Shown here: positions 16,509 to 25,585 of the stretch, piece by piece
Numbering within the stretch: position 1 is the first letter of the stretch
How the letters are laid out: every line of letters starts with the position of its first letter
Origin: Calidithermus chliarophilus DSM 9957
GTDB taxonomy: Bacteria; Deinococcota; Deinococci; Deinococcales; Thermaceae
Length of the DNA: 45,937 bases
Direction: 5' to 3'
Assembly (NCBI RefSeq): GCF_000430045.1
Contig: NZ_KE387023.1
Coordinates: forward strand, 1,732,518-1,778,454
Position numbers and translations under genes: made by a program
Notes under the pieces: model-generated
Told to the model about the DNA's origin: nothing
Databases searched by the model: none
What the model saw: only the letters and a program-made list of their open reading frames with translations

Positions 16509-17939
16509 ATGGCGAGACGATGGATCTGGGTCAGCGCAGTGGTCGCGGTTTTTGCCCTGCTGGGCACGATCGGGATATTGGTGCTTCTGAACAACATCAA
16601 CACCCGCAAGGCTGAAGCCCGCGAGACGGTGTTCCGCGTGGCCGACATCACCGAGGACACCACCGACCCCGAGGTCTGGGGCAAGAACTTCCCCCTGCAG
16701 TACGACTCCTACAAGCGCACCGTGGACACCGTGCGCACGCGCTACGGCGGTTCGGAGGCCATCCAGCGGCTCGACCAGGACCCCCGGCTGCGGGTCCTGT
16801 GGAACGGCTACCCCTTCGCGGTGGACTTCCGCGAGGACCGGGGCCACGCCTACATGCTCGTCGACCAGCGCGAGACCGAGCGGGTCAAGCAGTTCAAGCA
16901 GCCCGGCGCCTGCCTCAACTGCCACGCCAGCGTGGTCACCGCCTTCCGCGAGGCGGGGGTGAAGGCGGGCATCCCCAAAGACGACGCGCACTTCATGGAG
17001 GCCATCTTCAAGGGCTTCGAGGAGATCAACAAGATGCCCTACGCCGAGGCCACCCAGCTCGTCGAGCACCCGGTGAGCTGCATCGACTGCCACGACCCCA
17101 AGACCATGTCCATCCGCGTGACCCGCCCGGCCTTCATCAACGGCATCCGGGCGCTGGCGAAGTCCGACGACCCCGTGCCCCACCTGCCCAGCCTCGAGCG
17201 CTGGCGCCAGGGCGACCGCAAGAAGGAGTACGACCCCAACACCGACGCCACGCGCCAGGAGATGCGCTCGATGGTCTGCGGGCAGTGCCACGTGGAGTAC
17301 CATTTCGCCCCGCCCGACAAGACCCTCACCTTCCCCTGGCACAACGGGCTCAAGGTCGAGCAGATCGAGCAGCACTACAAGGACGTGAACTGGAAGGACT
17401 GGACCCACAAGGACTCCGGCGCCGACGTGCTCAAGGCCCAGCACCCCGAGTTCGAGATGTGGTCGCAGGGCATCCACGCGCGCTCGGGCGTGGCCTGCGC
17501 CGACTGCCACATGCCCTACCAGCGGGTAGGCGCGGTCAAGGTCTCCAACCACCACGTGCGCAGCCCCATGCTGAACGTGGCCCAGGCCTGCCAGACCTGC
17601 CACAACTACCCCGAGGAAGAGATCAAGGCCCGCGTCGAGACCATCCAGGGCCGCACCAAGAAGCTCATGGACTCCGCGGAGGACGCGGTGGTGGACCTGA
17701 TCCGGGCCATCCAGGCCGCGCAGGCTGCCGGGGCCTCGGATGAAGCGCTGAAAAAGGCCCGCGAGCTCCAGCGCTCGGCCCAGTGGCGCACCGACTACGT
17801 CAACGCCGAGAACTCGCTGGGCTTCCACGCGCCGCAGGAGGCCGCCCGCATCCTGGGCGAGGCCATCGACTTCGCGCGGCAGGGGCAGCTCGAGGCCGTC
17901 AAAGCTCAGCAGGCCGCGAAACCTGCCACCCAGCGCTAA
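16509..17939 (+). CDS. nrfA: NrfA, cytochrome c552 ammonia-forming nitrite reductase, CxxCH type
   Basis: 476 residues with an N-terminal uncleaved or signal helix (WIWVSAVVAVFALLGTIGIL). It reduces nitrite to ammonia with six electrons outside the membrane. Five heme sites are seen: CLNCH, CIDCH, CGQCH, CADCH and CQTCH. The first, which carries the catalytic heme, is CLNCH rather than the CxxCK of the Escherichia and Wolinella enzymes. The active-site Tyr (CGQCHVEYHF), the calcium-site and catalytic His motif KAQHPEFEMW, and the NHHVRSPM sequence carrying the His ligand of heme 4 are present. CxxCH-type NrfA is known in other bacteria, so it should be active. The ribosome site GGGGA lies upstream. 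Confidence 0.94.
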   Translation: MARRWIWVSAVVAVFALLGTIGILVLLNNINTRKAEARETVFRVADITEDTTDPEVWGKNFPLQYDSYKRTVDTVRTRYGGSEAIQRLDQDPRLRVLWNGYPFAVDFREDRGHAYMLVDQRETERVKQFKQPGACLNCHASVVTAFREAGVKAGIPKDDAHFMEAIFKGFEEINKMPYAEATQLVEHPVSCIDCHDPKTMSIRVTRPAFINGIRALAKSDDPVPHLPSLERWRQGDRKKEYDPNTDATRQEMRSMVCGQCHVEYHFAPPDKTLTFPWHNGLKVEQIEQHYKDVNWKDWTHKDSGADVLKAQHPEFEMWSQGIHARSGVACADCHMPYQRVGAVKVSNHHVRSPMLNVAQACQTCHNYPEEEIKARVETIQGRTKKLMDSAEDAVVDLIRAIQAAQAAGASDEALKKARELQRSAQWRTDYVNAENSLGFHAPQEAARILGEAIDFARQGQLEAVKAQQAAKPATQR

Positions 17940-17952
17940 ATATCCCGCGCAG

Positions 17953-17978
17953 AAGGGGCGCACGGTGGTGCGCCCTTT
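17953..17978 (+). terminator. Rho-independent-like terminator after nrfA
   Basis: GGGCGCAC / GTGCGCCC 8-bp stem (17956-17963 with 17968-17975), extended to 11 pairs by AAG/TTT with one G-T pair, tetraloop GGTG, followed by TTTC. It lies 13 bases after the nrfA stop. Confidence 0.7.
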
Positions 17979-18005
17979 CGCGCTGGTGGGGATTATTGGG
18001 TGAAT

Positions 18006-18386
18006 GACGTTGGCGGGGACCGCTCCGCCGTCAGGGGCCGGAGGGGGAGGCCATTCCACATGGCGAGGGCATCGCGGTACGCGATCCGGCATACGCCGGA
18101 AACCTGCTCCCCCTGGCGGCCCCCAAGGGACTCCAGGTTACCGGCAGAGCCGGTATGGCCTACGGCCACCCCCTCGCGGACATGCCGCCGGGCCTCAGTG
18201 CCCGCGTGTGCGGGGGTGCGGGCCGCACCTTGACCCGGCGGCGTGCCCGTCTGCGCCACCCCGCCCACCCCCCGCGTGAGCCGCACACCCCGGCCGGGGA
18301 CGGGCCCGCAGGTCGAGCGGGTGTCCCCTGGGGAGTGGGGCTGTAGTCGGCCTGCGGGCGGGGCACAACCCAAGTGGATGATTTTT
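18006..18386. other. Highly structured gene-free segment, candidate structured RNA
   Basis: No credible protein is encoded. Compact perfect stems follow one another: 18071-76/80-85 (ATCGCG-GTA-CGCGAT), 18086-90/95-99 (CCGGC), 18101-06/134-139 (AACCTG/CAGGTT), 18140-45/149-154 (ACCGGC-AGA-GCCGGT) and 18156-60/164-168. Next, a 9-bp stem (18184-92/234-242) encloses CCCGC/GCGGG and GTGCG/CGCAC hairpins as a branched fold, and another 9-bp stem pairs 18304-12 with 18351-59. A T5 run follows at 18382. The strand is unknown. It matches no RNA family I can recall (not RNase P, tmRNA or SRP RNA). Confidence 0.4.
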
Positions 18387-18465
18387 AGCTATCGGCTATC
18401 GGCTATCAGCTATCAGCTATGGGCTATCGACCATCGACCATCGACCATCAGCGTTCTACGTCCAA
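18386..18465. repeat. Heptamer repeat island 6 (partial, forward)
   Basis: Only the last module: AGCTATC/GGCTATC repeats followed by GACCATC repeats in the same 7-base phase. Neither palindrome is present. It lies just upstream of the ackA promoter. Confidence 0.88.
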
Positions 18466-18499
18466 CTCCAGAAAGGGAATCTTGTCCTCCCCCTGCCGT

Positions 18500-18505
18500 T
18501 AGGAT
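18500..18505 (+). promoter_or_regulatory. -10 box TAGGAT of ackA
   Basis: TAGGAT lies 5 bases before GTG 18511 and 8 bases before ATG 18514. The spacing in neighbouring genes (6-8) favours the ATG. Confidence 0.55.
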
Positions 18506-18513
18506 GGTCGGTG

Positions 18514-19695
<1,182 letters not shown>

Positions 19696-19712
19696 GCCGC
19701 CGCTGGAAGCGC

Positions 19713-19718
19713 TACGAT
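19713..19718 (+). promoter_or_regulatory. -10 box TACGAT of pta, leaderless
   Basis: Located in the 29-base ackA-pta gap, six bases before the GTG start of pta. Confidence 0.6.
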
Positions 19719-19724
19719 AAGCCC

Positions 19725-21806
19725 GTGAAAGCCATCTTCGTCGCACCCACCCGCCCCAACGTGGGCCTGACCAGCACCGCGCTCGGCATTGTGCGGGCGC
19801 TCGAGCGCTCGGGGCTCAGGGTCGGCTTCTGCAAGCCGGTGGCGCAGGACTACTCGGCCACCGACCGCAGCGTGCACTTCGCCCGCGAGGTGGGGCGCAT
19901 CGCGGTGCCCGACCCCATCCCCCTGGGACGTGCCGAGAACCTGCTGAGCGAGGGCCAGGAGGACGACCTGATGGAGGAGGTGATGCGGGTTTACCAGCTC
20001 GCGGCCGAGGGCGCCGACGTGGTGGTGGTGGAAGGGCTGGCCCTGGGGGCTGCCAACGCCTACGCCGCGCGGCTCAACGCGGAGATGGCGCGCAACCTCG
20101 AGGCCCTCACCGTGCTCGTCACCACCCTCCAGGGCTCCACGCCCAAGGAGATCGCCGACCAGATGGAGCTGATGCTGCCCAGCTTCGGCGAGCGGGTGGT
20201 GGGCTACATCCTCAACTTCGCCCCGCCCGCCGAGGAGACCTACACCTCCAAGCTGCGCACCCGCAAGAAGATCCTCGCCGACGCCAAGCTGGCCCAGCTC
20301 GGGGTGATCCCCCTCAACCCCGACCTCACTGCCCCCCGGGTCTCGGACGTGGCCGACCACCTGGGCGCGACCGTGGTCAACGCGGGCGAGATGGCCACCC
20401 GGCGCGTCAGCAAGACCTTCGTGGCCGCCCGCAGCGTGCCCCAGATCGTCAGCCTCTTCACCCCGGGGGCGCTGGTCATCACCTCCGGCGACCGCGACGA
20501 CGTGGTGATGGCGGTGTCGCTGGCCCACCTCAGCGGGGTGCCGCTGGCGGGGCTGGTGCTCACCTGGAACCAGCCGCCCGACGAGTCGATCCAGCGCCTG
20601 TGCCGCACCGCGCTCACCTCCGAGCTGCCGGTGCTGATGGTGGGGAGCGACACCTACACCACCGCCACCCGGCTGGCCCAGATGGACAGCCAGATCCCCC
20701 TCGACGACCTGGGGCGCGTGGAGCGGGTCCTCGACTACGTGGCCGACAAGCTCGACACCGCCCCCCTCAAGGCGCGCCTCCAGACCCCCGAGGAGCGCCG
20801 CATGACCCCCCCCGCCTTCCGCTACGAGCTCATCAAGCGGGCGAGCGCCGCCCGCAAGCGCATCGTGCTGCCCGAAGGCGACGAGCCGCGCACCGTGAAG
20901 GCCGCCGCGATCTGCCACGAGAAGGGCATCGCCCGCTGCGTGCTGCTGGCCAAGCCCGACTCGGTGCGGGCGGTGGCCGAGGCCCAGGGCGTCACCCTGC
21001 CCAGCAGCGTCCAGATCATCGACCCCGACGAGGTGCGCGAGCGCTACGTGGGGCCCATGGTCGAGCTGCGCAAGCACAAGGGCCTCACCGAGCCGCAGGC
21101 CTTGCAGCAGCTCGAGGACAACGTGGTGCTCGGCACCATGATGCTGGCTCTGGACGAGGTGGACGGCCTGGTCTCGGGCGCGGTCCACACCACTGCCAAC
21201 ACCGTGCGCCCCGCGCTCCAGCTCATCAAGACCGCGCCGGGGGTCAAGCTCGTGAGCAGCGTGTTCTTCATGCTCATGCCCGAGCAGGTGCTCGTCTACG
21301 GCGACTGCGCCATCAACCCCGACCCCAACGCCGAGGAACTCGCCGACATCGCCATCCAGTCGGCCGACTCCGCCGCCGCCTTCGGCATCACCCCCCGCGT
21401 GGCGATGATCTCCTACTCCACCGGCACCTCCGGCGCGGGCGAGGACGTGGAGAAGGTCGCCCAGGCCACCGCGATCGCCAAGGCCCGCCGCCCCGACCTC
21501 GTCATCGACGGCCCCATGCAGTACGACGCCGCCAGCGTGGAGAGCGTAGGCCAGCAGAAAGCCCCCGGCTCCCCCGTGGCCGGGCGGGCCACCGTGTTCA
21601 TCTTCCCCGACCTCAACACCGGCAACACCACCTACAAGGCTGTCCAGCGCAGCGCCGGCGTGGTCAGCGTGGGCCCCATGCTCCAGGGCCTGCGCAAGCC
21701 CGTCAACGACCTCTCTCGAGGAGCCCTCGTCGACGACATCGTCTACACCATCGCCCTCACCGCCATCCAGGCCGACCGCGGGGCGGCAGGGAGCGGGGAG
21801 CGGTAA
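19725..21806 (+). CDS. pta: Phosphate acetyltransferase, long three-domain form
   Basis: 693 residues. It converts acetyl-CoA and phosphate to acetyl-phosphate, partner reaction to AckA. The N-terminal ~215 residues resemble dethiobiotin synthetase (KAIFVAPTRPNVGLTSTALG as a P-loop-like start, VVVVEGLALG). A DRTGG-type regulatory domain follows (ITSGDRDDVVMAVSLAHLSG, ~250). The catalytic PTA domain occupies ~370-690, with IVLPEGDEPRTVKAA, VSGAVHTTANTVRPALQ and MISYSTGTSGAGEDVEKV. This long form occurs in enteric bacteria and others and is often allosterically controlled. The start is fixed by the -10 box; the frame stays open far upstream only by base composition. Confidence 0.96.
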   Translation: MKAIFVAPTRPNVGLTSTALGIVRALERSGLRVGFCKPVAQDYSATDRSVHFAREVGRIAVPDPIPLGRAENLLSEGQEDDLMEEVMRVYQLAAEGADVVVVEGLALGAANAYAARLNAEMARNLEALTVLVTTLQGSTPKEIADQMELMLPSFGERVVGYILNFAPPAEETYTSKLRTRKKILADAKLAQLGVIPLNPDLTAPRVSDVADHLGATVVNAGEMATRRVSKTFVAARSVPQIVSLFTPGALVITSGDRDDVVMAVSLAHLSGVPLAGLVLTWNQPPDESIQRLCRTALTSELPVLMVGSDTYTTATRLAQMDSQIPLDDLGRVERVLDYVADKLDTAPLKARLQTPEERRMTPPAFRYELIKRASAARKRIVLPEGDEPRTVKAAAICHEKGIARCVLLAKPDSVRAVAEAQGVTLPSSVQIIDPDEVRERYVGPMVELRKHKGLTEPQALQQLEDNVVLGTMMLALDEVDGLVSGAVHTTANTVRPALQLIKTAPGVKLVSSVFFMLMPEQVLVYGDCAINPDPNAEELADIAIQSADSAAAFGITPRVAMISYSTGTSGAGEDVEKVAQATAIAKARRPDLVIDGPMQYDAASVESVGQQKAPGSPVAGRATVFIFPDLNTGNTTYKAVQRSAGVVSVGPMLQGLRKPVNDLSRGALVDDIVYTIALTAIQADRGAAGSGER

Positions 21807-22067
21807 GCCGTCAGCGGTCAGCCATCAGCAAAGGGCGGGAGGCTCGTGGCTCGTGGGAACCCCCCCGTCCCTCCCGGCCGGCGTCGAGGGCCGAGGGTCG
21901 AGGTGTCCCGCGTCTTGCGTATTGCGTACGACGTAGGACGTACGACCCGCATCAGACGTACGACCCGCGCTTAGCGTTCGGCGTTAGGCGTTCGGCTATC
22001 GGCTATCGACCATCGACTATCGACCATCGACTATCGACCATCGACTATCGACCATCGACTATCGACT
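21807..22067. repeat. Heptamer repeat island 7 (forward, CTTGCTAAG palindrome missing)
   Basis: TCAGCGG/TCAGCCA units, GGCTCGT units, a degenerate C/G stretch in place of the two palindromes, GCGTCTT/GCGTATT units, GTACGAC/GTAGGAC units, GCGTTCG/GCGTTAG units, GGCTATC units, then CCATCGA/CTATCGA alternating about 9 times. It runs directly into the -10 box of glyA. Confidence 0.9.
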
Positions 22068-22073
22068 TATACT
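22068..22073 (+). promoter_or_regulatory. -10 box TATACT of glyA, leaderless
   Basis: Near-consensus TATACT six bases before the GTG start. The region where a -35 would lie is entirely repeat heptamers, so the repeat island forms the upstream part of the promoter. Confidence 0.7.
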
Positions 22074-22079
22074 GTTGGC

Positions 22080-23312
22080 GTGATTAAGTCGCCCGAAAAC
22101 CCCGCCCGTGACGACTTGCTCTTCGACCTCATCGCCAAGGAGGAGGCCCGCCAGCGCGAGGGCCTCGAGCTCATCGCCAGCGAGAACTTCACCTCCCGTG
22201 CCGTGCGCGAGGCCACCGGGAGCGTGCTGACCAATAAGTACGCCGAAGGCTACCCCGGCAAGCGCTACTACGGCGGCTGTGAGGTCATCGACCAGATCGA
22301 GCAGCTCGCCATCGACCGCGCGAAGGAGCTCTTCGGGGCGCAGTGGGCCAACGTGCAGCCGCACTCGGGCTCCAGCGCCAACCTCGCCGTGTACTACGCG
22401 CTGCTCGAGAAGGGCGACACCGTGCTGGGCATGGCCCTCGACCAGGGCGGCCACCTCACCCACGGCTCGCCGGTCAACTTCTCGGGGCTCAACTACCGCG
22501 TCATCGGCTACCCGGTGGACCCCCAGACCGAGTACCTCGACTACGACGCGGTGCGCAAGCTGGCCCTCGAGCACAAGCCCAAGCTGATCATCGCCGGGGC
22601 CAGCGCCTACAGCCGCGTCATCGACTTCGAGAAGTTCCGCGCCATCGCCGACGAGGTGGGCGCTTACCTGATGGCCGACATCGCCCACATCGCCGGGCTG
22701 GTGGTCGCCGGGCTGCACCCCTCGCCCATGCCCTACGCCCACGTGGTGACCTCCACCACCCACAAGACCCTGCGCGGGCCGCGCTCGGGCCTCATCCTCT
22801 CCAACGACCTCGAGATCGGCGCCAAGATCGACAAGATGATCTTCCCCGGCACGCAGGGGGGGCCGCTCGAGCACGTCATCGCGGCCAAGGCGGTGGCCTT
22901 CTGGGAGGCGCTGCAGCCCTCGTTCAAGGACTACGCCCGCCGGATCATCGAAAACGCCCAGGCCCTCGCCAAGAGCTTCGTCGAGCGCGGCTACCGGGTG
23001 GTCTCAGGCGGCACCGACAACCACCTCTTCGTCCTCGACCTGCGCCCGCAGGGCATCAAGGGCAACAAGGCCTCCAACACCCTCGACAAGGTCAACATCA
23101 CCGTCTCCAAGAGCACCGTGCCCTACGACCCCGAGAAGCCCTGGGTGACCTCGGGCATCCGCATCGGCACCCCGGCCATCACCACCCGCGACTTCACCGC
23201 CGAGGAGATGCCCCTCATCGCCGCCTTCATCGACGAGGCCCTCACCCAGGGCCCCAGCGAGGACCTGCGCGAACGGGTGCGGGCCCTGGCCCTGGCCCAC
23301 CCGATGCCCTGA
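22080..23312 (+). CDS. glyA: Serine hydroxymethyltransferase
   Basis: 410 residues, the normal bacterial length. It interconverts serine and glycine with tetrahydrofolate, feeding one-carbon metabolism. Visible motifs: [36 protein letters not shown] split around residues 30-65, [41 protein letters not shown], and the PLP-binding [13 protein letters not shown] with Lys229, the same position as in E. coli. C-terminal NTVPYD-type sequence ([20 protein letters not shown]) is intact. The start GTG 22080 follows a leaderless promoter. Confidence 0.97.
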   Translation: MIKSPENPARDDLLFDLIAKEEARQREGLELIASENFTSRAVREATGSVLTNKYAEGYPGKRYYGGCEVIDQIEQLAIDRAKELFGAQWANVQPHSGSSANLAVYYALLEKGDTVLGMALDQGGHLTHGSPVNFSGLNYRVIGYPVDPQTEYLDYDAVRKLALEHKPKLIIAGASAYSRVIDFEKFRAIADEVGAYLMADIAHIAGLVVAGLHPSPMPYAHVVTSTTHKTLRGPRSGLILSNDLEIGAKIDKMIFPGTQGGPLEHVIAAKAVAFWEALQPSFKDYARRIIENAQALAKSFVERGYRVVSGGTDNHLFVLDLRPQGIKGNKASNTLDKVNITVSKSTVPYDPEKPWVTSGIRIGTPAITTRDFTAEEMPLIAAFIDEALTQGPSEDLRERVRALALAHPMP

Positions 23313-23328
23313 GAGCCGGCCCCACGAA

Positions 23329-23357
23329 CACCCCTCACCGCCCGGCGGTGAGGGGTG
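23329..23357. terminator. Bidirectional terminator between glyA and the minus-strand genes
   Basis: A 13-bp perfect stem, CACCCCTCACCGC (23329-23341) with GCGGTGAGGGGTG (23345-23357), loop of 3. It lies between convergent genes, 16 bases after the glyA stop and 15 bases before the stop of the minus-strand gene. Confidence 0.75.
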
Positions 23358-23372
23358 AAACCTTCGCCGGCG

Positions 23373-23609
23373 TCAGGACCCGGGCTGCTTGCGACGGCCC
23401 AGCAGCAGAAAAACGATCCCCACGACCACCGACATCCCGCCGAAGACCTCGAGGAAGGGCACGCGGTAGGTGGCGTCGTTGCTGGGCGGGCTCACCCTGA
23501 GCCCGGGGGCCGGGCTGGGGTCGAAGAGCTGGACCCCCAGCACCAGCAGCAGCCCGGCGACGATCAGCACCCACCCGATGCCGCGGTAAAACCATCCCGG
23601 TGCCTGCAT
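23373..23609 (-). CDS. Small two-helix membrane protein, paralogue of its upstream neighbour
   Basis: 78 residues from ATG 23609 (a GTG at 23615 is possible; GGGGGG lies ahead of both). Helix 1 (YRGIGWVLIVAGLLLVLGVQ) and helix 2 (LEVFGGMSVVVGIVFLLLG) flank a polar loop with VSPPSNDATYRVP, and the C-terminus is basic (RRKQPGS). The neighbour has the same plan: helix, loop of ~25 residues, proline, LxVxGG helix, Arg-rich end. The two start codons lie on one probable transcript with 12 bases between genes. I know no function for the family. Confidence 0.65.
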   Translation of the reverse strand: MQAPGWFYRGIGWVLIVAGLLLVLGVQLFDPSPAPGLRVSPPSNDATYRVPFLEVFGGMSVVVGIVFLLLGRRKQPGS

Positions 23610-23621
23610 GTTCACCCCCCG

Positions 23622-23843
23622 CTACGCCGCGCGGCGGCCCCGGTCACCGAACAGGGCCAGCAGAACCCCGGCCGCCACCGCCACCCCGCCCAGCACGTCG
23701 GGAAGCGGGATGCTGCGGGTGCGCTCGGTCTGGACCTCGAGCGGCCCGAAGTCCACGATCTTCTCGCGCTCGGTGAAGGTGATGCGGGGCACGGCCAGGA
23801 CCGCCAGCCCCACCACGATGAGCACCACTCCGAAGATTCGCAT
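23622..23843 (-). CDS. Small two-helix membrane protein, first of a tandem paralogous pair
   Basis: 73 residues from ATG 23843, which has an AGGAGG ribosome site 6 bases upstream; the TTG at 23849 is rejected for that reason. Helix 1 is MRIFGVVLIVVGLAVLAVP and helix 2 is LPDVLGGVAVAAGVLLALFG. The loop TFTEREKIVDFGPLEVQTERTRSIP between them would face outside and reads like a short beta hairpin. The tail GDRGRRAA is basic and so cytoplasmic. It resembles the next gene in layout. The family is unknown to me. Confidence 0.65.
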   Translation of the reverse strand: MRIFGVVLIVVGLAVLAVPRITFTEREKIVDFGPLEVQTERTRSIPLPDVLGGVAVAAGVLLALFGDRGRRAA

Positions 23844-23959
23844 GACCAACCTCCTGTGCTCCTGAGCCTACGCCGGGCCCCTGAACGGGGTCTGGGCCGG
23901 GCCTGAAATCTTTCTGAGCCGGGGACACTCCGGCCGCGGGGATCGGGCATCATGGAGGC

Positions 23960-25207
23960 GTGACGCCCGCGCTCCTCGCCCTGCTGGCTTTGATCGTCGT
24001 GCTCGTGCTGGGGGCCGTGCGCCCCGACCTCAACGTGGGGGTGCTGGCGACGGCCGTCGCCTTCGGGCTGGGGATGGGGCTGCTGGGGTTGGGCGTGGCC
24101 GAGGTGAGCGCCTTCCTGCCCGCCCAGCTCCTGCTCACGGTGGTGGGCATCGCGCTGCTGTTCGAGCTCGCCCGCTCCAACGGCACCCTCGACCAGATCA
24201 CGCGGGCCGTGCTGCGGCTGGCCCGGGGCAACAGCCGGGTGCTCCCCCTCGTCTTCTTCCTCCTCACCTTCGCGCTTTCCGCCCTGGGGCCGGGCAACAT
24301 CGCGGCCACGGCCCTGCTGGCCCCGGTGGCGATGGGCATCGCGGCGCGGGCCGGGATCAACCCCACGCTGATGGCGATCCTGGTCTGCACGGGGGCCAAC
24401 GCGGGGACCTTCTCCCCGGCGGCCGTCACCGGCGGCATCAACGCCGCGCTGCTGCAGCGGATCGGCCTCGAGGAGCCCGGGCTACCGGTGCGCATCTTCC
24501 TGGCGGTGGCCGCCATCCAGTCGGTGACGGCGCTGCTGGCCTATGCCCTCTTCGGGGGCTACCGCGTGGGCCGCCCCGTCGAGGGCGTGAGCGTGGGCCG
24601 GGTGGCCCTGAACCCCGCCCAGCGCCTGACGCTGGGGGCCATCGGGCTCTTCGTGCTGGGCGTGATGGTCCTCAACGTCCCGCCCGTGGCCGGGGCCTTC
24701 GTGCTGGCGGCGCTGCTGACCCTGCTCAAGCTGGGCGACCTCGAGCAGTCCATGCGCCAACTCCCCTGGAGCGTGGTGATGCTGATCGGGGGGATCAGCA
24801 TCCTGATGGGGCTGCTCGAGCGGCTGGGCAGCCTCGAGCTGCTCACCTCCCTGCTGGCGCGCTACAGCTCCCCCGACACCGTGAACGCCCTCCTGGCCCT
24901 GCTGAGCGGCCTGGCCTCGGTGGGCAGCAGCTCCTCGGGCGTGGTGATGCCGCTGATGGTCCCCCTGGCCCCCGAATTGCTGGAGAAGCTCGGCGGGGGC
25001 GACCTGGTGCGCGCGGTCGTCGCCATCGACTTCGGATCGCACATGGTGGACGTGAGCCCGCTCTCGACCCTGGGCGCTTTGTGCATGGCCGGGCTCCCGG
25101 AGGGCGCCGACCGCTCGAGGCTCTTCCGCCAGATGTTGCTGTGGGGTTTCAGCATGGCCTTCGTGGGGGCCCTGCTGGCCTTCGTCTTCCTCGACCTCCC
25201 GCAATGA
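23960..25207 (+). CDS. MatC-like dicarboxylate/ion carrier, SLC13-type permease
   Basis: 415 residues with 10-12 hydrophobic helices. The N-terminus (LNVGVLATAVAFGLGMGL, LLTVVGIALLFELARSNGTL) resembles the MatC N-terminal domain of dicarboxylate carriers, and the second half contains GLASVGSSSSGVVMPLMVP and DFGSHMVDVSPLSTLGALCM, a family-typical substrate/ion-site loop. Malonate or another C3-C4 dicarboxylate is a guess from the family name; no metabolic partner genes are adjacent. The start GTG 23960 has CATCAT six bases upstream in the position of the -10 boxes seen at other genes. Confidence 0.75.
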   Translation: MTPALLALLALIVVLVLGAVRPDLNVGVLATAVAFGLGMGLLGLGVAEVSAFLPAQLLLTVVGIALLFELARSNGTLDQITRAVLRLARGNSRVLPLVFFLLTFALSALGPGNIAATALLAPVAMGIAARAGINPTLMAILVCTGANAGTFSPAAVTGGINAALLQRIGLEEPGLPVRIFLAVAAIQSVTALLAYALFGGYRVGRPVEGVSVGRVALNPAQRLTLGAIGLFVLGVMVLNVPPVAGAFVLAALLTLLKLGDLEQSMRQLPWSVVMLIGGISILMGLLERLGSLELLTSLLARYSSPDTVNALLALLSGLASVGSSSSGVVMPLMVPLAPELLEKLGGGDLVRAVVAIDFGSHMVDVSPLSTLGALCMAGLPEGADRSRLFRQMLLWGFSMAFVGALLAFVFLDLPQ

Positions 25208-25211
25208 AATC

Positions 25212-25231
25212 AGCCCGGCTCGAGCCGGGCT
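25212..25231. terminator. Bidirectional hairpin between convergent genes
   Basis: Perfect 20-base palindrome AGCCCGGCTCGAGCCGGGCT, preceded by GAAATC and followed by TC, between the stops of the MatC-like and DUF1328 genes. Confidence 0.65.
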
Positions 25232-25247
25232 TCAGGTGGGCATGGCT

Positions 25248-25409
25248 TCAGACGGTGCGGCGCCCCGTGAACAGGCCGACGATGAAGAGGATCAGGAAGA
25301 TGAAGAACAGCACTTTGGCGATGGTGGCGGCGGTGCCCGCAATTACGCCGAAGCCCAACACACCGGCGATGATGGCGATGACCAGGAATAACAACGCATT
25401 GCTCAGCAT
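25248..25409 (-). CDS. DUF1328 (YtjA/UPF0391) small membrane protein
   Basis: 53 residues from ATG 25409, with AGGAGG 8 bases upstream; the longer start at 25430 is rejected. The sequence [20 protein letters not shown] followed by [20 protein letters not shown] gives two membrane helices and a GRRTV tail, which is the DUF1328 pattern. The family is widespread in bacteria and has no established molecular role; some members respond to stress. It stands alone, convergent with the MatC-like gene. Confidence 0.9.
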   Translation of the reverse strand: MLSNALLFLVIAIIAGVLGFGVIAGTAATIAKVLFFIFLILFIVGLFTGRRTV

Positions 25410-25585
25410 GAATTTCCTCCTTTCGTACAACTGCTAACAGGGTAAAGAGGGGATTTGAGGGGGGACTGTCGCACGGCTGAGCCGGTGCTGAAAGGGCGAA
25501 GCGCCCCGCCCGCGGTCTCGAGCCTGTATGCTGCTGGATGAAGGCACTGGATTCTCACGGCATTGCTGCTCGAGGATGATGTCCG

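Noticed and set aside
17993-18373. Protein-coding frames (91-126 codons) in the structured segment
   Set aside because: Frames exist on both strands with Pro/Arg/Gly-rich composition and no start signal; hairpin structure explains the sequence better. A weak gene cannot be fully excluded.
17968-18400. Group II intron (GTGCGCCC resembles a 5' boundary, followed by structured DNA)
   Set aside because: GTGCGCCC is the right arm of the nrfA terminator; no domain V sequence and no reverse transcriptase frame were seen.
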